From assembly GCA_016648135.1 (NCBI GenBank), contig JADDOH010023640.1, positions 62,001 through 126,000 on the forward strand: a stretch of 64,000 nucleotides of DNA. Reading direction: 5' to 3'. The stretch is from Agrypnia vestita. Its lineage: Eukaryota > Arthropoda > Insecta > Trichoptera > Phryganeidae. The position numbers and the translations under genes are program-made. Within the stretch, counting starts at the first letter, position 1. Each line of letters starts with the position of its first letter. Positions 1-10,049 of this stretch are shown here, piece after piece. The notes under the pieces were generated by a model that was given only the letters and a program-made list of their open reading frames with translations, searched no databases and had not been told where the DNA came from.

Positions 1-490
1 GGTTTTCTGTGCGGTAGTGTGATCACATTGGATCTTCCTTACGGCAGCTCAAAATTTCAGAACTATTACCTCAGATTTTTCAGCCAGGATGTCCTTCGTC
101 TGGTACTTCTCTGGATGTGTCACGATACTGCCAATTGCAATTTGGATTTCTTTTTCTTTTCGCATTCGTCTTCCAGGACCTCTTCTAGTCACAATTTTTC
201 CTTAAATGATGACGCGCAGGATTTGGTAGAAAATTTGACCAAAATAAAATGGCAAATTTGGGTTTTAACTGTTTTAAGTATTTTTTCCAGAATTCATTTA
301 CAGTCATTTACTACCCTGTCATTCCAGCCTATTTTTTGAAGCCGTCCGTCGATTCACAAATCAAATGATTCAAATCGCTTAACCTTAACTTGATTGTTTC
401 ATTAAGTGTCAAAATTTTGTTATGGTATTATTAATCCAAAGTCTCATACACTTCTGTCTTCTTCACTTCTATAGAGCCATTCAGCCATTT
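1..490. other. no recognisable gene or repeat
   Basis: AT-rich sequence with several short open stretches but no family motif, no splice-bounded ORF and no repeat that recurs elsewhere in the window. The first 340 bases are open in one plus frame (106 codons), but the translation is low-complexity and resembles no family known to me. Confidence 0.4.
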
Positions 491-796
491 TTACTCCCTT
501 TCTTTTAACTCGTAGCGTCTGCTTGTCTGCTTGACTGGCGAAAAAAAATTGGATCGATTTTTAACCCTATTCCCGTGATCCAATCGAGCTGAAACTTTGC
601 AGGCAGAGTCGTGGCGACTATGAAAATAATCAAACTAATTTTCCTTTAAAAAAAATTAATAATAATAGTATTATTTTGGATTTTTCGAAATTTTACGATT
701 TAATTTTCGAGCTCGACGCGTGGAGTAGGCGCGAAACCTGTTTCAATGAGAAAGGGAGTGTAATGAAAACTTGGTTTTTATGGGTTAGTTTTTTCC
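491..796 (+). repeat. family A dispersed repeat, copy 1
   Basis: About 300 bp. It begins TTACTCCCTTTCTTTTAACT and has the inverted sequence GAGAAAGGGAGT near its far end (about 748-759), followed by a conserved tail (AAAACTTGGTTTTTATGGGT). Internal landmarks shared by all copies are a segment reading GGATCGATTTTTAACCC, then GTGATCCAATCGAGCTGAAA. At least seven copies occur in this window on both strands. The inverted ACTCCCTTTCT ends suggest a non-autonomous DNA element, but the conserved tail beyond the right inverted end means the true boundary is uncertain. No coding capacity. Confidence 0.75.
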
Positions 797-1122
797 GTCA
801 AAGATATTCAATTAAGCCAAGTTTTTACTTTTAATAATCCCATCATCCTAGTCTTTAAGTGCCTTTGTCGTAATGTATTCTCCGTACAAGTTTAATAGGT
901 CCTTGACGGACTCCTTTTTGCACTAAAAGCCTATTTACAATTGGCATAAAACATCTTTGTATGTCGACTTGAGGTTTATTATTTCAAATCAACCGGTTTT
1001 GCAACCGTGTCTGTTCTTGCATCAGGACAATATAAAGAATGGTTTTATAAGCTTCTTCAACGTTAGCACAATACATTTGTGGTATTATTATTATTATTAA
1101 GAAAGAGTAAACACTTGATTTT

Positions 1123-1320
1123 AAGTAGCTTGTTGGTGCAGTGGTCACGATGTTCGCCTAGTGATCTGGCGGTCGGTAGTTTGAGCCCCATTCCAGTAAC
1201 CAGCAAGTTTCACTCCTATTTTTACAGCACAGGCTTTTGGCTTAGTTTGAGAATAGTAAAAATATTGATGCGACACGTACTCCGTGTTCGCGTCTCTATT
1301 TAAAAAAAAATGAAAAAAAA
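1123..1320 (+). mobile_element. tRNA-derived SINE, family 1
   Basis: The head (AGTAGCTTGTTGGTGCAGTG) carries a degenerate RNA polymerase III A box and, about 60 bp on, a B-box-like GTAGTTTGAGCCCC. It is followed by a tRNA-unrelated body (TTTTTACAGCACAGGCTTTT) and an A-rich 3' tail. The same head, body and tail order recurs at 17939-19415 (minus, split), 49226-49405, 55639-55724 (minus, partial) and 56028-56180. Such SINEs are non-coding and depend on LINE machinery for mobility. Confidence 0.7.
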
Positions 1321-1333
1321 GGTTTATTGAATA

Positions 1334-1378
1334 ATCAACATGTTTCGGACACAATGATTTCTTCGTCATGATAGAACG
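1334..1378 (-). ncRNA. degenerate hammerhead-like motif
   Basis: On the minus strand this reads ATGACGA, a hairpin-forming spacer, then GAAACATGTTGAT. The GAAA and palindromic ACATGT parts match the intact copies (6588, 20813, 36737), but the first core C is replaced, so it is probably inactive. Confidence 0.35.
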
Positions 1379-1419
1379 TATACCAAAATTAAAATTGGAA
1401 GTATAGACAAAATCAGAAA

Positions 1420-1710
1420 CAAAAAAACTAACCCAAAAAAACAAGTTTTTATTATACTCCTTTTCTCATTTCCAGTTGAAACAGGTTTCGCGCCTTCTCC
1501 TCGCGTCGGTCTCCTTTCTTATTTGTGAAATCCAAAATTATACTATAATTAAATTATTTAAACGAAAATTTGTTAGATCATTTTTATCGTCGTCACGAGT
1601 CTGCCATCAAAGTTTCAGCTCGATTGGATCGCGGGGAAAGGGTTAAAAATCGAACCAAAGTTTTTTCGGCAGACAAGCAGACACCACGAGTAAAAAGAAA
1701 GGGAGTAAAA
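1420..1710 (-). repeat. family A dispersed repeat, copy 2 (inverted)
   Basis: Reverse-complement copy of the 491-796 repeat. It starts with the complement of the conserved tail and ends AAAGAAAGGGAGT. The internal GATCC, CTGAAACTTT and TTTTTAACCC blocks are all present in inverse order. Minor internal indels only. Confidence 0.75.
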
Positions 1711-1744
1711 ATAAATGTAAGGGAACTGAACAACGAAACTTTTT

Positions 1745-2480
1745 TTTTGTAAAGCTCTTTATTAAATTTATGAATTATCTTTTAGGGACATTAAGAGTAT
1801 AAAAAATATCGCAAAGAGAACATTCTTTCCTTTTAATATCATCAGAGGTGACACTAATAGGCCAGAAACTGATAAAATAAGAAATAATTTGGAACAGTAA
1901 ATGGAATTTAAGTAATATGTGCTAAATATGCTTCCGATAACAGAAAAGGTTGGAATATCGCTTAGAGATCGAGTACCAAAAGTAATAATTCATCAGAAAA
2001 CCAAAATAACAAATGTGGCCTAAAAAATCTACATGTTCAGTTCATGAACGTAGGGGAAATAAAATCCTGCAGTGGAGGCCATGCACTGGTAGAAAATGTG
2101 CTGGGCATCAAACCTATATCGTCAGAGCAGAGTTTTGATATCCATTACGGAAAAACCTACATTTTATTATTTTTCTGACTTTTACAGTAACATATTTATT
2201 TATTAACATCAACGCCGCGGCTTTTTGCGATTTTTTAATATTCTTTTTTAATAAATATTATATTATAGTCAGTAATATTATTTTTTATTAAATACTAAAT
2301 TACAGTATATAAATTTCTTAAAATGCAATAATAAGTAAAAATAAGTAAAAAAGAATTAACAAAAAACATTCTAATTCAGAAAAAAGAAAAGATCATTATA
2401 CTCATTTATAATCAGAGCTAAGCATATTCCAAGTCTAAATATTTTTTCAGTACAGGTTTGCTCCCCCGAAGAAATATATA
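1745..2480. other. unassigned AT-rich sequence
   Basis: Nothing recognised. It contains a short run of tandem ATAAGTAAAA and an (AT)n tract just before the LINE poly-A at 2486. Confidence 0.4.
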
Positions 2481-2485
2481 TATAT

Positions 2486-3205
2486 ATTTTTTTTTTATTT
2501 ATTTAAAAATCCTTGTTTACAAATAAGATACTTAATACTAATTTAACAATAAAACATAAGATAAAACATAAGATAATTTACACATTTTTTTGTTTTGTTT
2601 AATTTGTGGATTATGCCACTCTACTAGGCTATGCCTGTCCCAGAGTGGCGTTATAGCACACAATTATAATATTTTTTCGAGTTCGTCAGTAGTATTTATT
2701 TTCATAAGGTAGTTATTATGTATCTATAGAGTATCAAGTGGAATGTTAGTGAAAGTTGAGTTAGTCATAAGTCCAAGTGTAAATATGTGTAGAATAATTG
2801 TTTAATGTAAAAAGGGTTAAAGTTTTGTTTAAGATTATTTTTTTATTTTCCTTAATTAATTAATTAATTTATATAGGTATATATTTTTATTTAAAGACAT
2901 TATTACGCAATTACAGTAAGTAAATTTTCAGTTGCTGTTCTACCTTTGGAGGTAAGCCAGTTGTTTGCTAAAGCTTTTATTTTATTAATTGAGTATATTC
3001 TGATTTCCGGGAAGTCTGTTTTAAATATGTTAAATATTTTAGGCCCTATGTATGAGTAATTTTTCTGTCCATGTGTTGTCTTAGTTTTTGGTATTTCGTC
3101 AAGGTTTCGTAATGCTTGTCTAGTATTATGTGAATGCGAGTTACTGGTTGCTGTTAGGTGGTTTGTGTTTTTAATGTAGAAGATAATATAAAATAATTAT
3201 TTTAA
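2486..3205 (-). pseudogene. CR1/jockey-like LINE, RT C-terminal end and 3' UTR
   Basis: On the minus strand about 92 codons are open from roughly 3179 to the stop at 2903-2905. The encoded peptide has the pattern seen C-terminal to many CR1/jockey-type reverse transcriptases: HNTRQALRNL, then IPKTKTTHGQKNYSYIGPKI. A 3' UTR of about 410 bp follows and ends in an A-rich tail (2486-2510, T-rich on plus). A stop lies just upstream of the open part, so the copy is 5'-truncated and dead. The clade is an inference from the tail motif only. Confidence 0.65.
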
Positions 3206-4065
3206 ATTGCAGAGGATGCAGCTTCCGGAAAATTTCGATGTACTTCCCTAAGCTGCGACCGAAATGGTTAATGAAAAAAAAACCTATTTTTTGACACGAA
3301 ATATGCCCGTAGTTCTTATCTGAAATGGCGACTGTTTTAAAACTTTAAAATTTCTTAATTAAATAATTTTGGTCCTAAAGAATGTCTTCCTGCCTACGTC
3401 TCATTCTTTTTCTCAAACTTTATCCAGTCGAAAATAATACAAAATTATTATTACTAGATTTTTACCAGCGTTGGAAGAATTTTTTGGGTTAGTGTTCAAT
3501 ATAGTAAATAATAATGATAAGGATGTCATTTAAAAAAATGGGGAATCTTTTAAATCATATTTTTGTTATTTTAGAATAATATTTGTTGTTAATTTAGAAT
3601 CTCCAATAATAAAAATTTCGAATATACGTCCAATAGGTAAATCATTCCGTTTTTCGAAATTGGTATGATTTTAAAATTGTTATTAAATAAAATGAAAACA
3701 TTGATTTTATGTTTTTTTAATAAAATACTCTGAATTTTTTTAAATATTTTGATTTTTTTTACATTTCAGTTGAATAAAATTAAAACTAATAAGTGCATCC
3801 ATTACTATATCGCGTCTTTGGTATTAATCATTAATAAAAATATATAATTCTCAGTGTAACAATCTCCATCACTAATGGTACCAGATGGCTCCAATAATAA
3901 TTAGGTATAATATAACAACGACGTATAAGAAGCAAAAAAGCAAAATTCTCTATAAAATAATGTCTTTCTAAACACCATTTCCTCGCAAAATAAGTTTTCG
4001 AGGATATGTACAAAATTTTAATTTTTTTTTATTGTTGTTAATTTTTTGATAAAATCACAATAATG
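3206..4065. other. unassigned AT-rich sequence
   Basis: No family motif or recurring repeat recognised. Confidence 0.4.
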
Positions 4066-4067
4066 GT

Positions 4068-4262
4068 AAAAAATGTTCTCAGGTTTTTACAGTCGTTCAG
4101 AATCTTCCGTGTGTAGTTTTACGGGATATTCTACCGTGTATATCAAAAATCTCTGGCCAACGTCTCGATCCCTTTGCAGGGTTCATCAGCCCTGATGATG
4201 GACCCTGAAATGGTATCCGATATGTTCAATTGGTCGTAGTTCACACATATGGAAATAAAAAC
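4068..4262. repeat. family B foldback repeat, copy 1
   Basis: Imperfect inverted repeat whose centre reads CATCAGCCCTGATGATGGACC. Outward are CTGGCCAACGTC on the left and GGTATCCGATATG on the right, with TTCTACCGTGTATA further out. Related copies lie at 12690-12925, 22565-22710, 45322-45470 and 59655-59720. In better copies each half reads like a hammerhead ribozyme core; here GAAA has decayed to GAGA and GATA. Confidence 0.55.
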
Positions 4263-4635
4263 ACTTATTTTTAAGTTCTACATTTTTAATTTTTTTAGAC
4301 GCGTTTCGCCTTATGAGGGCATTATCAATCTAAATATTTTACAATCAACAACTTGTATTTATATGAAAAGTATTGAAAAGAGATGCTATATAATTTTATG
4401 AATTAATAAAGTTTTTTTTGTACTTTTGTACGATTCTAAGAAACAATTCTGTTCAGATACTACTGAAAGATAAAACATAATATATGGAAGAGGAAAGATT
4501 TACAATTTGATCAAACCACCAAAGCAGAAAAGCACCTGAGACACCAATTTGGAATCCCTGCATTTGAAAATTATCATTTGTGCTCAAATATAATAATTGT
4601 TATTAATCATAATGCTGTTTCTATCATATTTATAT

Positions 4636-4871
4636 TGTAATAGATCTGAGGAACGTATGTCGCGACGCCAGAAAGAGACTGCATGATAGAGAGAGAGAAT
4701 GTATAAAAAGGCGCGTGAATGTCGAGTCGCTCTCTCTTTTACTACCATTGTTATTCCGACCGCACCTTACTGTATAAACGATTGTCTGAACCGTTATTGT
4801 CACCCAAATAAATACTTACGAGAACAAAGTCTTTACTGGAAGCAACCTCACCCCGAAACAAGAGTATTACA
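4636..4871 (+). mobile_element. solo LTR, 236 bp
   Basis: Starts TGTAATAG and ends TATTACA, so the termini are perfect 7-bp inverted repeats. It is flanked by the 5-bp direct repeat TATAT (4631-4635 and 4872-4876). A TATA box (TATAAAAA, 4702-4709) lies about 60 bp in and a poly-A signal AATAAA at 4807-4812, the expected promoter-then-polyadenylation order of an LTR retrotransposon. There is no internal coding region, as expected after LTR-LTR recombination. The 5-bp duplication fits Gypsy or BEL groups; the family is unknown. Confidence 0.8.
4702..4709 (+). promoter_or_regulatory. TATA box of solo LTR
   Basis: TATAAAAA followed by a GC-rich start region (GGCGCGTG). It is upstream of the LTR poly-A signal and on the same strand. 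Confidence 0.55.
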
Positions 4872-5011
4872 TATATCAAATTGTTAAGCTATCCTCTTCT
4901 ATGTATTATCTCTTTCATTAGTGTTCGAACGGAATTGTTTCTTAGAATCTTGCAGAAATACAAAAAAAAACCTCCATTAATTCTTAAAATTATACAGCAT
5001 CTTTCTTGTTA

Positions 5012-5179
5012 TATAATTCTTAACATGCCTAAGTTTAATTCATAACATATTTATCATTACTAACATATTTCTAAATGTGGAGACCTGTAATTGGCCATCT
5101 ATATTATATCAATGTTTCCTATGTTTCTTTGTTGTGCTGTTGGTCTTCCATGAATATTAAATAAATAAATAAATAAAAA
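5012..5179 (+). mobile_element. CR1-like LINE 3' tail fragment
   Basis: Ends TGAATATTAAATAAATAAATAAATAAA, an AAAT-type tail like those of CR1-group LINEs, preceded by GTGCTGTTGGTCTTCC. It interrupts the right arm of the foldback at the point where the left arm is continuous. No coding part is left. Confidence 0.5.
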
Positions 5180-5262
5180 TCTCTTTTCAATACAAGTGTT
5201 GAATGTAAAATATTTAGATTGATAATGCCCTCATAAGGCGAAATGCGACTCAAAAAATTAAA

Positions 5263-5915
5263 AAGGTATAACTTTAAAAAGGTTTTAAGAGATGTTTTTT
5301 AATGATTTTTAATGTACTTATAAGAAAAAAACTTTTAATTTCTAAGATACGACGCGTTGTACAGGTAGGATTCTTTCTAAATATACGAAAAACAGTACTT
5401 AAGTTGTTCTATGTAGGTTCTATGTTTTATGAATTTGATAAAGTATTAAGTAAAAAGTATTATCTGAGGCGTAGAAAATATTCGACCCCCTTATATATTT
5501 TCTACAAAATTATTATCCTGTAGTATCTTGCAGTAGAATTAAAAAATTGTATAATGCATCCATACCGCTTGGATGTTTATAACCGATATTTTTTTAACCA
5601 AGGATTTTATAAATTGGAAGCCGCAGAAAATAGTCAAAGCACTTTTTTTAGTTTGAGAATTAATTTAATATCATGTGCGTTAGAAAAACATTGAATTTAC
5701 AAAATACTACGACACTTAAAGCTTAGACGTTTTCAGCGTTTACAGATATTATATTGAACTGTCCAAATCCGTATATAACTCATTTTTATCATTTTGTAGG
5801 TTGGACTCTTTCTACATGACTATTAAGAAATACGATACCTCGCTAGGATATACTTAGGAATCCAAATTAACATTCTTATTAGTTTACGATATCTTAACAT
5901 CTTAAATAATATCTT
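5263..5915. other. unassigned sequence
   Basis: A 73-codon open stretch starts at 5302, but its translation has no recognised domain. No repeat recognised. Confidence 0.35.
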
Positions 5916-5918
5916 AAC

Positions 5919-6580
5919 TTAAGTCTTGTCTTGATCGCTATTATACAACATTTTATACTTCATCAGAACAACATTGTAGACGTCTCTTCTGTTCAAGCAA
6001 TTGTAGCATTTGGGAGGCTCTTGCTTTTTTGTGCAGTGTTGAATCTTGTGTTCTTCAGCACAATGGAGGCATCTTGGCTTCTTCATGCTCTCAAGGCATC
6101 TTAGAGATGTGTGTCCGTAATTAAGGCATATACAACACTGCATAAGTCGATTGCAGTCTTCTACATGTGCTCTTGTGAATCCAATATTTATTCTTTCTTT
6201 TTATATTATTATTTTTCTTAATTTTGGTGTTGTTGTATGATAAAGTTTGCCAGTTTTTCAGTTTTTTTATTCCTAATTTTTTTTTTTTGATAATAAGTTC
6301 ACAATTCGTTTCTGATTCTTCTTTGATGGCATTTTTGATGTCTTCGTTTTGGTTTGTTAAGTCAGATAATAATTCTCTTTCGTTATAATCACTCTCCACT
6401 CCTTTTATTATTATGCAAGCATTTTTTTTATGTCTTCAGCATCAATTCCAATGTTTGTGTATTTTTAAATTTCCTTTTTTATCATTTCTGTATCTTTTTG
6501 TTTTTCGCATGTTAGTATTATTTTGTTCTGATAAGTTTGAATGTCTATACTTTGATTTTTCAATTTAATTTTGTTAGTAT
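5919..6580 (-). pseudogene. non-LTR retrotransposon ORF1 (Gag-like) remnant
   Basis: The minus-strand peptide near 6180-5950 reads INIGFTRAHVEDCNR followed by zinc knuckles CCICLNYGHTSLRC and CLHCAEEHKIQHC and a third, partly decayed CYNC box. This is the nucleic-acid-binding end of jockey/R1-type ORF1 proteins that package the element RNA. Upstream, CIIIKGVESDYNERELLSDL matches the RNA-binding fold that precedes the knuckles in that family. The frame shifts at least twice (near 6180 and 6420) and has an in-frame stop near 6455, so the gene is dead. The usual length is 400 or more residues; the N-terminus is missing. Confidence 0.7.
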
Positions 6581-6587
6581 ACAATTG

Positions 6588-6628
6588 TATCCTGATGAAG
6601 GGGCCATGGTCTCTGAAACATGTTGATA
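6588..6628 (+). ncRNA. hammerhead-ribozyme-like motif
   Basis: Stem I 5' strand TATC, core CTGATGA (6592-6598), stem II hairpin AGGGGCCA/TGGTCTCT (6599-6614, with wobble pairs), core GAAA (6615-6618), palindromic stem III ACATGT (6618-6623), T at the cleavage position, then GATA pairing with TATC. All invariant core bases of a type I hammerhead are present. The very short palindromic stem III would favour a dimeric ribozyme, as described for Penelope-like elements. The downstream sequence (AAAAGTGGTGAAAAC) is shared with the pair at 20749-20853. Activity is untested. Confidence 0.6.
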
Positions 6629-6689
6629 TTTTCAATACAAAAGTGGTGAAAACTAAGTTTATTTTTATTAATCATATTAATAATGTCAC

Positions 6690-7015
6690 CACAAAATTAT
6701 TTTGCTGTTTTTGAAGAAGAAGATTAAAAATTCATTATGACTATATGAAATTTGCTTTATTTCTGACAAACTGCACCTTGATGTATGGTCGGCAGACGCA
6801 CAAGGCATAGTGATTGCGGTGTGGTACCGGTCCTGCCAACCTTGGGCGAGGACGCGCGCTTCCGTGCGCCACATCCTTTAACGTGCCGGCAGAGGCCGCG
6901 CGGCAAACAGGTTATCGCCATCTAAACATTTTAACCTGATCGAATTCCAGGATTAGACAGATATACGTGGTTCGCACGCATTTCATCAAGCATCGCTTAT
7001 TATTATCACGTATCT
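6690..7015. other. unassigned; GC-rich segment
   Basis: From about 6780 to 6960 the sequence is unusually GC-rich for this window (GGTACCGGTCC, GCCGGCAGAGGCCGCGCGGC), with no ORF or known motif. Possibly unique host DNA or an unknown repeat. Confidence 0.35.
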
Positions 7016-7017
7016 AA

Positions 7018-7345
7018 CTAGTGACCCGTCAAAAGAGACGCACTTTTACATGTTTCGCCGGGTCCTAAAGAATAAGTATGCAAAATTTAGGTAAAATCCG
7101 TCAAACGGTGTGGGTTTGTAAAGAGAATATATAATGGAGAGAGGGTAGGGTAAAGGAGGAGGGAGAAATTCCGTCTATGATACCCGCCGGGTCCTAAAGA
7201 ATAAGTAATAAAATTCGGGTCAAATCATATCAGGGACGTGGAGATGGAAATGTAGCCCATATTTTCCGCCAAGTACTAAAATATAATATGCAAATTTTGG
7301 GTGAAATCTGTCCAATGGTGCAGATTTGTATTTAAAAAAAATAAA
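7018..7345 (-). mobile_element. Helitron-like element, minus strand
   Basis: On the minus strand the 3' end reads GGGTC then CTAG next to T (7021-7018). Inward are diverged tandem units of about 110-120 bp beginning CCGGGTCCTAAAGAATAAGT and including GGTAAAATCCGTCAAACGGT. The same units form the arrays at 44850-45790 and 52390-53010. No Rep/helicase ORF, so it is non-autonomous. The 5' end was not located. Confidence 0.55.
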
Positions 7346-7799
7346 AATAATAAAAATTAAAAAATGTAATTAAAAAATTAATTTAATTAATTTAAAAAAA
7401 ATTGATAGACATTTTATTTATTATAATTATTACTTTGAAAATTTACAATACTAGTAGAAAGCAATTTTGTTAGGAAGTACAGTGGAAGTTACAGAAGTTA
7501 TAAAACCTACTTGTAATGGTAATAATCATCATCATCGCCCCATATCTTAGAAAGGTCGGGGTTGGTGACCCAAAGTATGTATTACAGGAATGACCCGTCA
7601 AAAATTAACTAGTTATTTTTATGTCATAGTGATCCGTAATTGCTGAAATTATACTTAATTTGCTCAATTTTTTTCTCAAAATACCAATTATAAATCAACT
7701 TTCAAAACAAATTAAATTATCGCGAAATCGTAGTATGTTTGCGTTTGCGTGTAAACAGTGCGATTTGGCAGTGTTAATGACTGATATTGTTACATAGGG

Positions 7800-8060
7800 A
7801 ATTATATATGTACTAGCAGTTAAGCAATCGGCTATCACCGATTTCTCGCTACTAGGCCCTGCAGGTTGCTGTCGGGGCCTCTTCCCGGTTGTTGTTGGCC
7901 GCTACGCGGCCATTGCTATTTGCTCGCTGCTTGACAATGTGGTCGGGTATGGTGAGCGAATCGCAGCCATTGGTGACCATTGCGCGATGTCTACTTGCTG
8001 CAAGGCCATGCTGTCGGCTATGGTAGTCGCTTCGCGGCCAGTGATAACTACTGCGCGGAT
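7800..8060. other. GC-rich island inside Helitron-like DNA
   Basis: Sharp rise in GC with repeated short words such as GCTACGCGGCCATTG, GCTTCGCGGCCAGTG and TTGCGCGATG. No ORF of note. It lies upstream of a good Helitron 3' end (8219) and is probably internal to that element. Confidence 0.4.
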
Positions 8061-8079
8061 ATATAATAATTTAGTTGTC

Positions 8080-8219
8080 TGTCGATCCGTAACTTGCTAG
8101 AATTACAACTTAAGATAATCAGAGTGTGACACGCAACCAGCCTGAAAAGTGTATCAGGTCACACGCAAGGGTCGTAGTTATTTATAATATACCGTGATTT
8201 TTCACGGGTATACAGCTAG
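8080..8219 (+). mobile_element. Helitron 3' end
   Basis: A terminal hairpin (CCGTGA/TCACGG within ACCGTGATTTTTCACGGGT, about 8191-8209) is followed 6 bp later by CTAG (8216-8219) and then T, the standard Helitron 3' terminus. A related decayed copy lies inverted at 35231-35390 and shares GTGTGACACGCAA-type sequence. The 5' end is not clear. Confidence 0.65.
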
Positions 8220-8220
8220 T

Positions 8221-9870
8221 TTAGATATAATTAAGAAAAAAGTATTTATAACCGATTAATAAGCCGGAGCGGAGTTTTAAAATTAACATTTTGATCAAAT
8301 GCTTCTAAAACACACAAACATGCCGTTATATCTAAAATACAATACACACAATTATCAAATTAACACTCTGCCAGATATTAAAATATATTGTCCAGTATTC
8401 ATGTCCTATTCAAAGTGGCGTTTTTTTCTAAATCTGAACTTTTTTTTTTCAACAATGTATATTATAAATTAATAAACGTATATAAATATTAAAAACATTT
8501 TTTTTATAAGTGACCATTTTTATTTTATGTGTACAATATTTCTACACATTAAATATTATCCGCATGTATTTTTAAACAATCTGTACTTCTCGCTATATAC
8601 TTATACGATTTGGCCATTTCCTTTTTTTAAGCTGGCGACGGAAACACGTACAATACTAACAAAATAATGTACTTATTTTATGCTTTATTTCTATATATAA
8701 TAATTATAATTTAATAAATGTAATTTCTTTTCACCACTTATTTATTGAAATGTGTTAATATTAGATATAATTCTTCACCGAATGCGGTGTGAAATCTTTT
8801 AAATCGGCATTTTTTGTGTGTTTCTACTTTGACCGATTTTTTTCGGTAAAACGATATCATATTATTTTGGGTTTGTTTTGTTTTGTAAAATATTTTCAAT
8901 TAACTATTTTCAATGTCAAACATAAGTCCACCCGATCCCACTATGGATAAATCTTTTCAAGAAACTTTTGAAATAATCTTTGTTTATTTTTATAAATAAA
9001 ATAATAAACGCCCATGTATCATTTTGTATAACTGGACAAATATAATTTCTTCTTATACGTACTTGAAGATTCAGTTTATTAATATATAAAATAATTAAGA
9101 AAGTTTTTATATTTTTAAGGCCGTTTAAAATCTTTTGCGTCTTTAATTGGGCGTTTACAGGGCTGGCTTGATCACTCTACTCAATATTCAATACATTCAC
9201 TGATTAAAAATTCCACCCATGGAAAATGAGATTTTCCTGGTTTAATGCCTTCCATCAAAAATCTCATATAAATAAGCGATAGGATGGACTGTCTTGCAGT
9301 TTCTAGGATCTATCATAATTCATGCAGGATAACATGCAGTATTTCTCGCCCAGGGCAAGGGCTTTTTTTTATTTATTGTTATTCTCCATATTGTTGTATT
9401 ATTTAATTTTATTATTTGTATAATTTTTCATTCTTCTTTTGCATCGTTTACAAGCTACCAAGAAATTTTACTAATCATACTTTAAAAAATGCGTTAGACA
9501 TAAGCTTTATGTATTTAGGCTGGACATTCATTGTAAATGCATATTTCGGCATTTTTGTTCGAAAATTTTGGATATTATTACTTATATTATATCATAATAT
9601 ATATGTTGAACTACAGCTTTTTAAGACGATGACTTAGGTAAAATCTTTGTTCTTATATAAAAATAAGAAACTGATATTTTTTTACAATAATTATGAAAAT
9701 TTAAGCATTTATCCGTATGCCGCGGCCAAAAATTCGTGTTTTCAATTGGGAAAAAATCAATAGATTCCGAATATTTATGTGAACGCAGAATATATTTTCT
9801 TGCAAGAAAAAGCTAGCATTATAATGATAAAACTTTAATAAAATAATTAAGAAAAAAATGATTTTATTAT
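8221..9870. other. unassigned AT-rich sequence
   Basis: 1.6 kb without a recognisable ORF, transposon end or RNA. A 73-codon hydrophobic open stretch at 9416-9637 has no recognised motif. Confidence 0.4.
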
Positions 9871-9875
9871 TTCTT

Positions 9876-10022
9876 TGTATCTAATTATATTTATTAATTA
9901 CACCTACATATTTCGGAAAAACATTTCCAACGTCAAAATTTTTTAAAAAACACCCTGACGATGGAAAGGTTTTCTGAAACATGTACCTACACGTGTAATT
10001 AATAAATATAAGTAGATACAAA
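9876..10022. repeat. foldback of two head-to-head hammerhead-like motifs
   Basis: Inverted repeat with outer arms TATTTATTAATTACACCTAC and complement. On plus: CTGACGA (9955-9961; position 7 is variable in hammerheads), stem II GAAA/TTTC, GAAA (9976-9979), ACATGT, A. On minus: TGACGT (one core change), stem II, GAAA, TATGTA, GGTGT. Closely similar to the single copy at 36737 after the Penelope-like remnant, including AATAAATATAAGTAGATA downstream. Confidence 0.55.
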
Positions 10023-10049
10023 AAAAATTATAAAATCAATTTTTTTAAA

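Larger units (their letters stand above)
4293..5262. mobile_element. large foldback element with nested insertions
   Basis: Long inverted arms: 4293-4460 matches the reverse complement of 4923-5020 plus 5180-5262. The outer ends contain TTTCGCCTTATGAGGGCATT and its complement; the inner ends contain CGATTCTAAGAAACAATTCT and its complement. The right arm is interrupted by a LINE tail (about 5012-5179), and the middle holds a solo LTR (4636-4871). The outer arms read like degenerate hammerhead cores (GAAACGCGTC on minus at the left end). No transposase is present. Confidence 0.65.
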
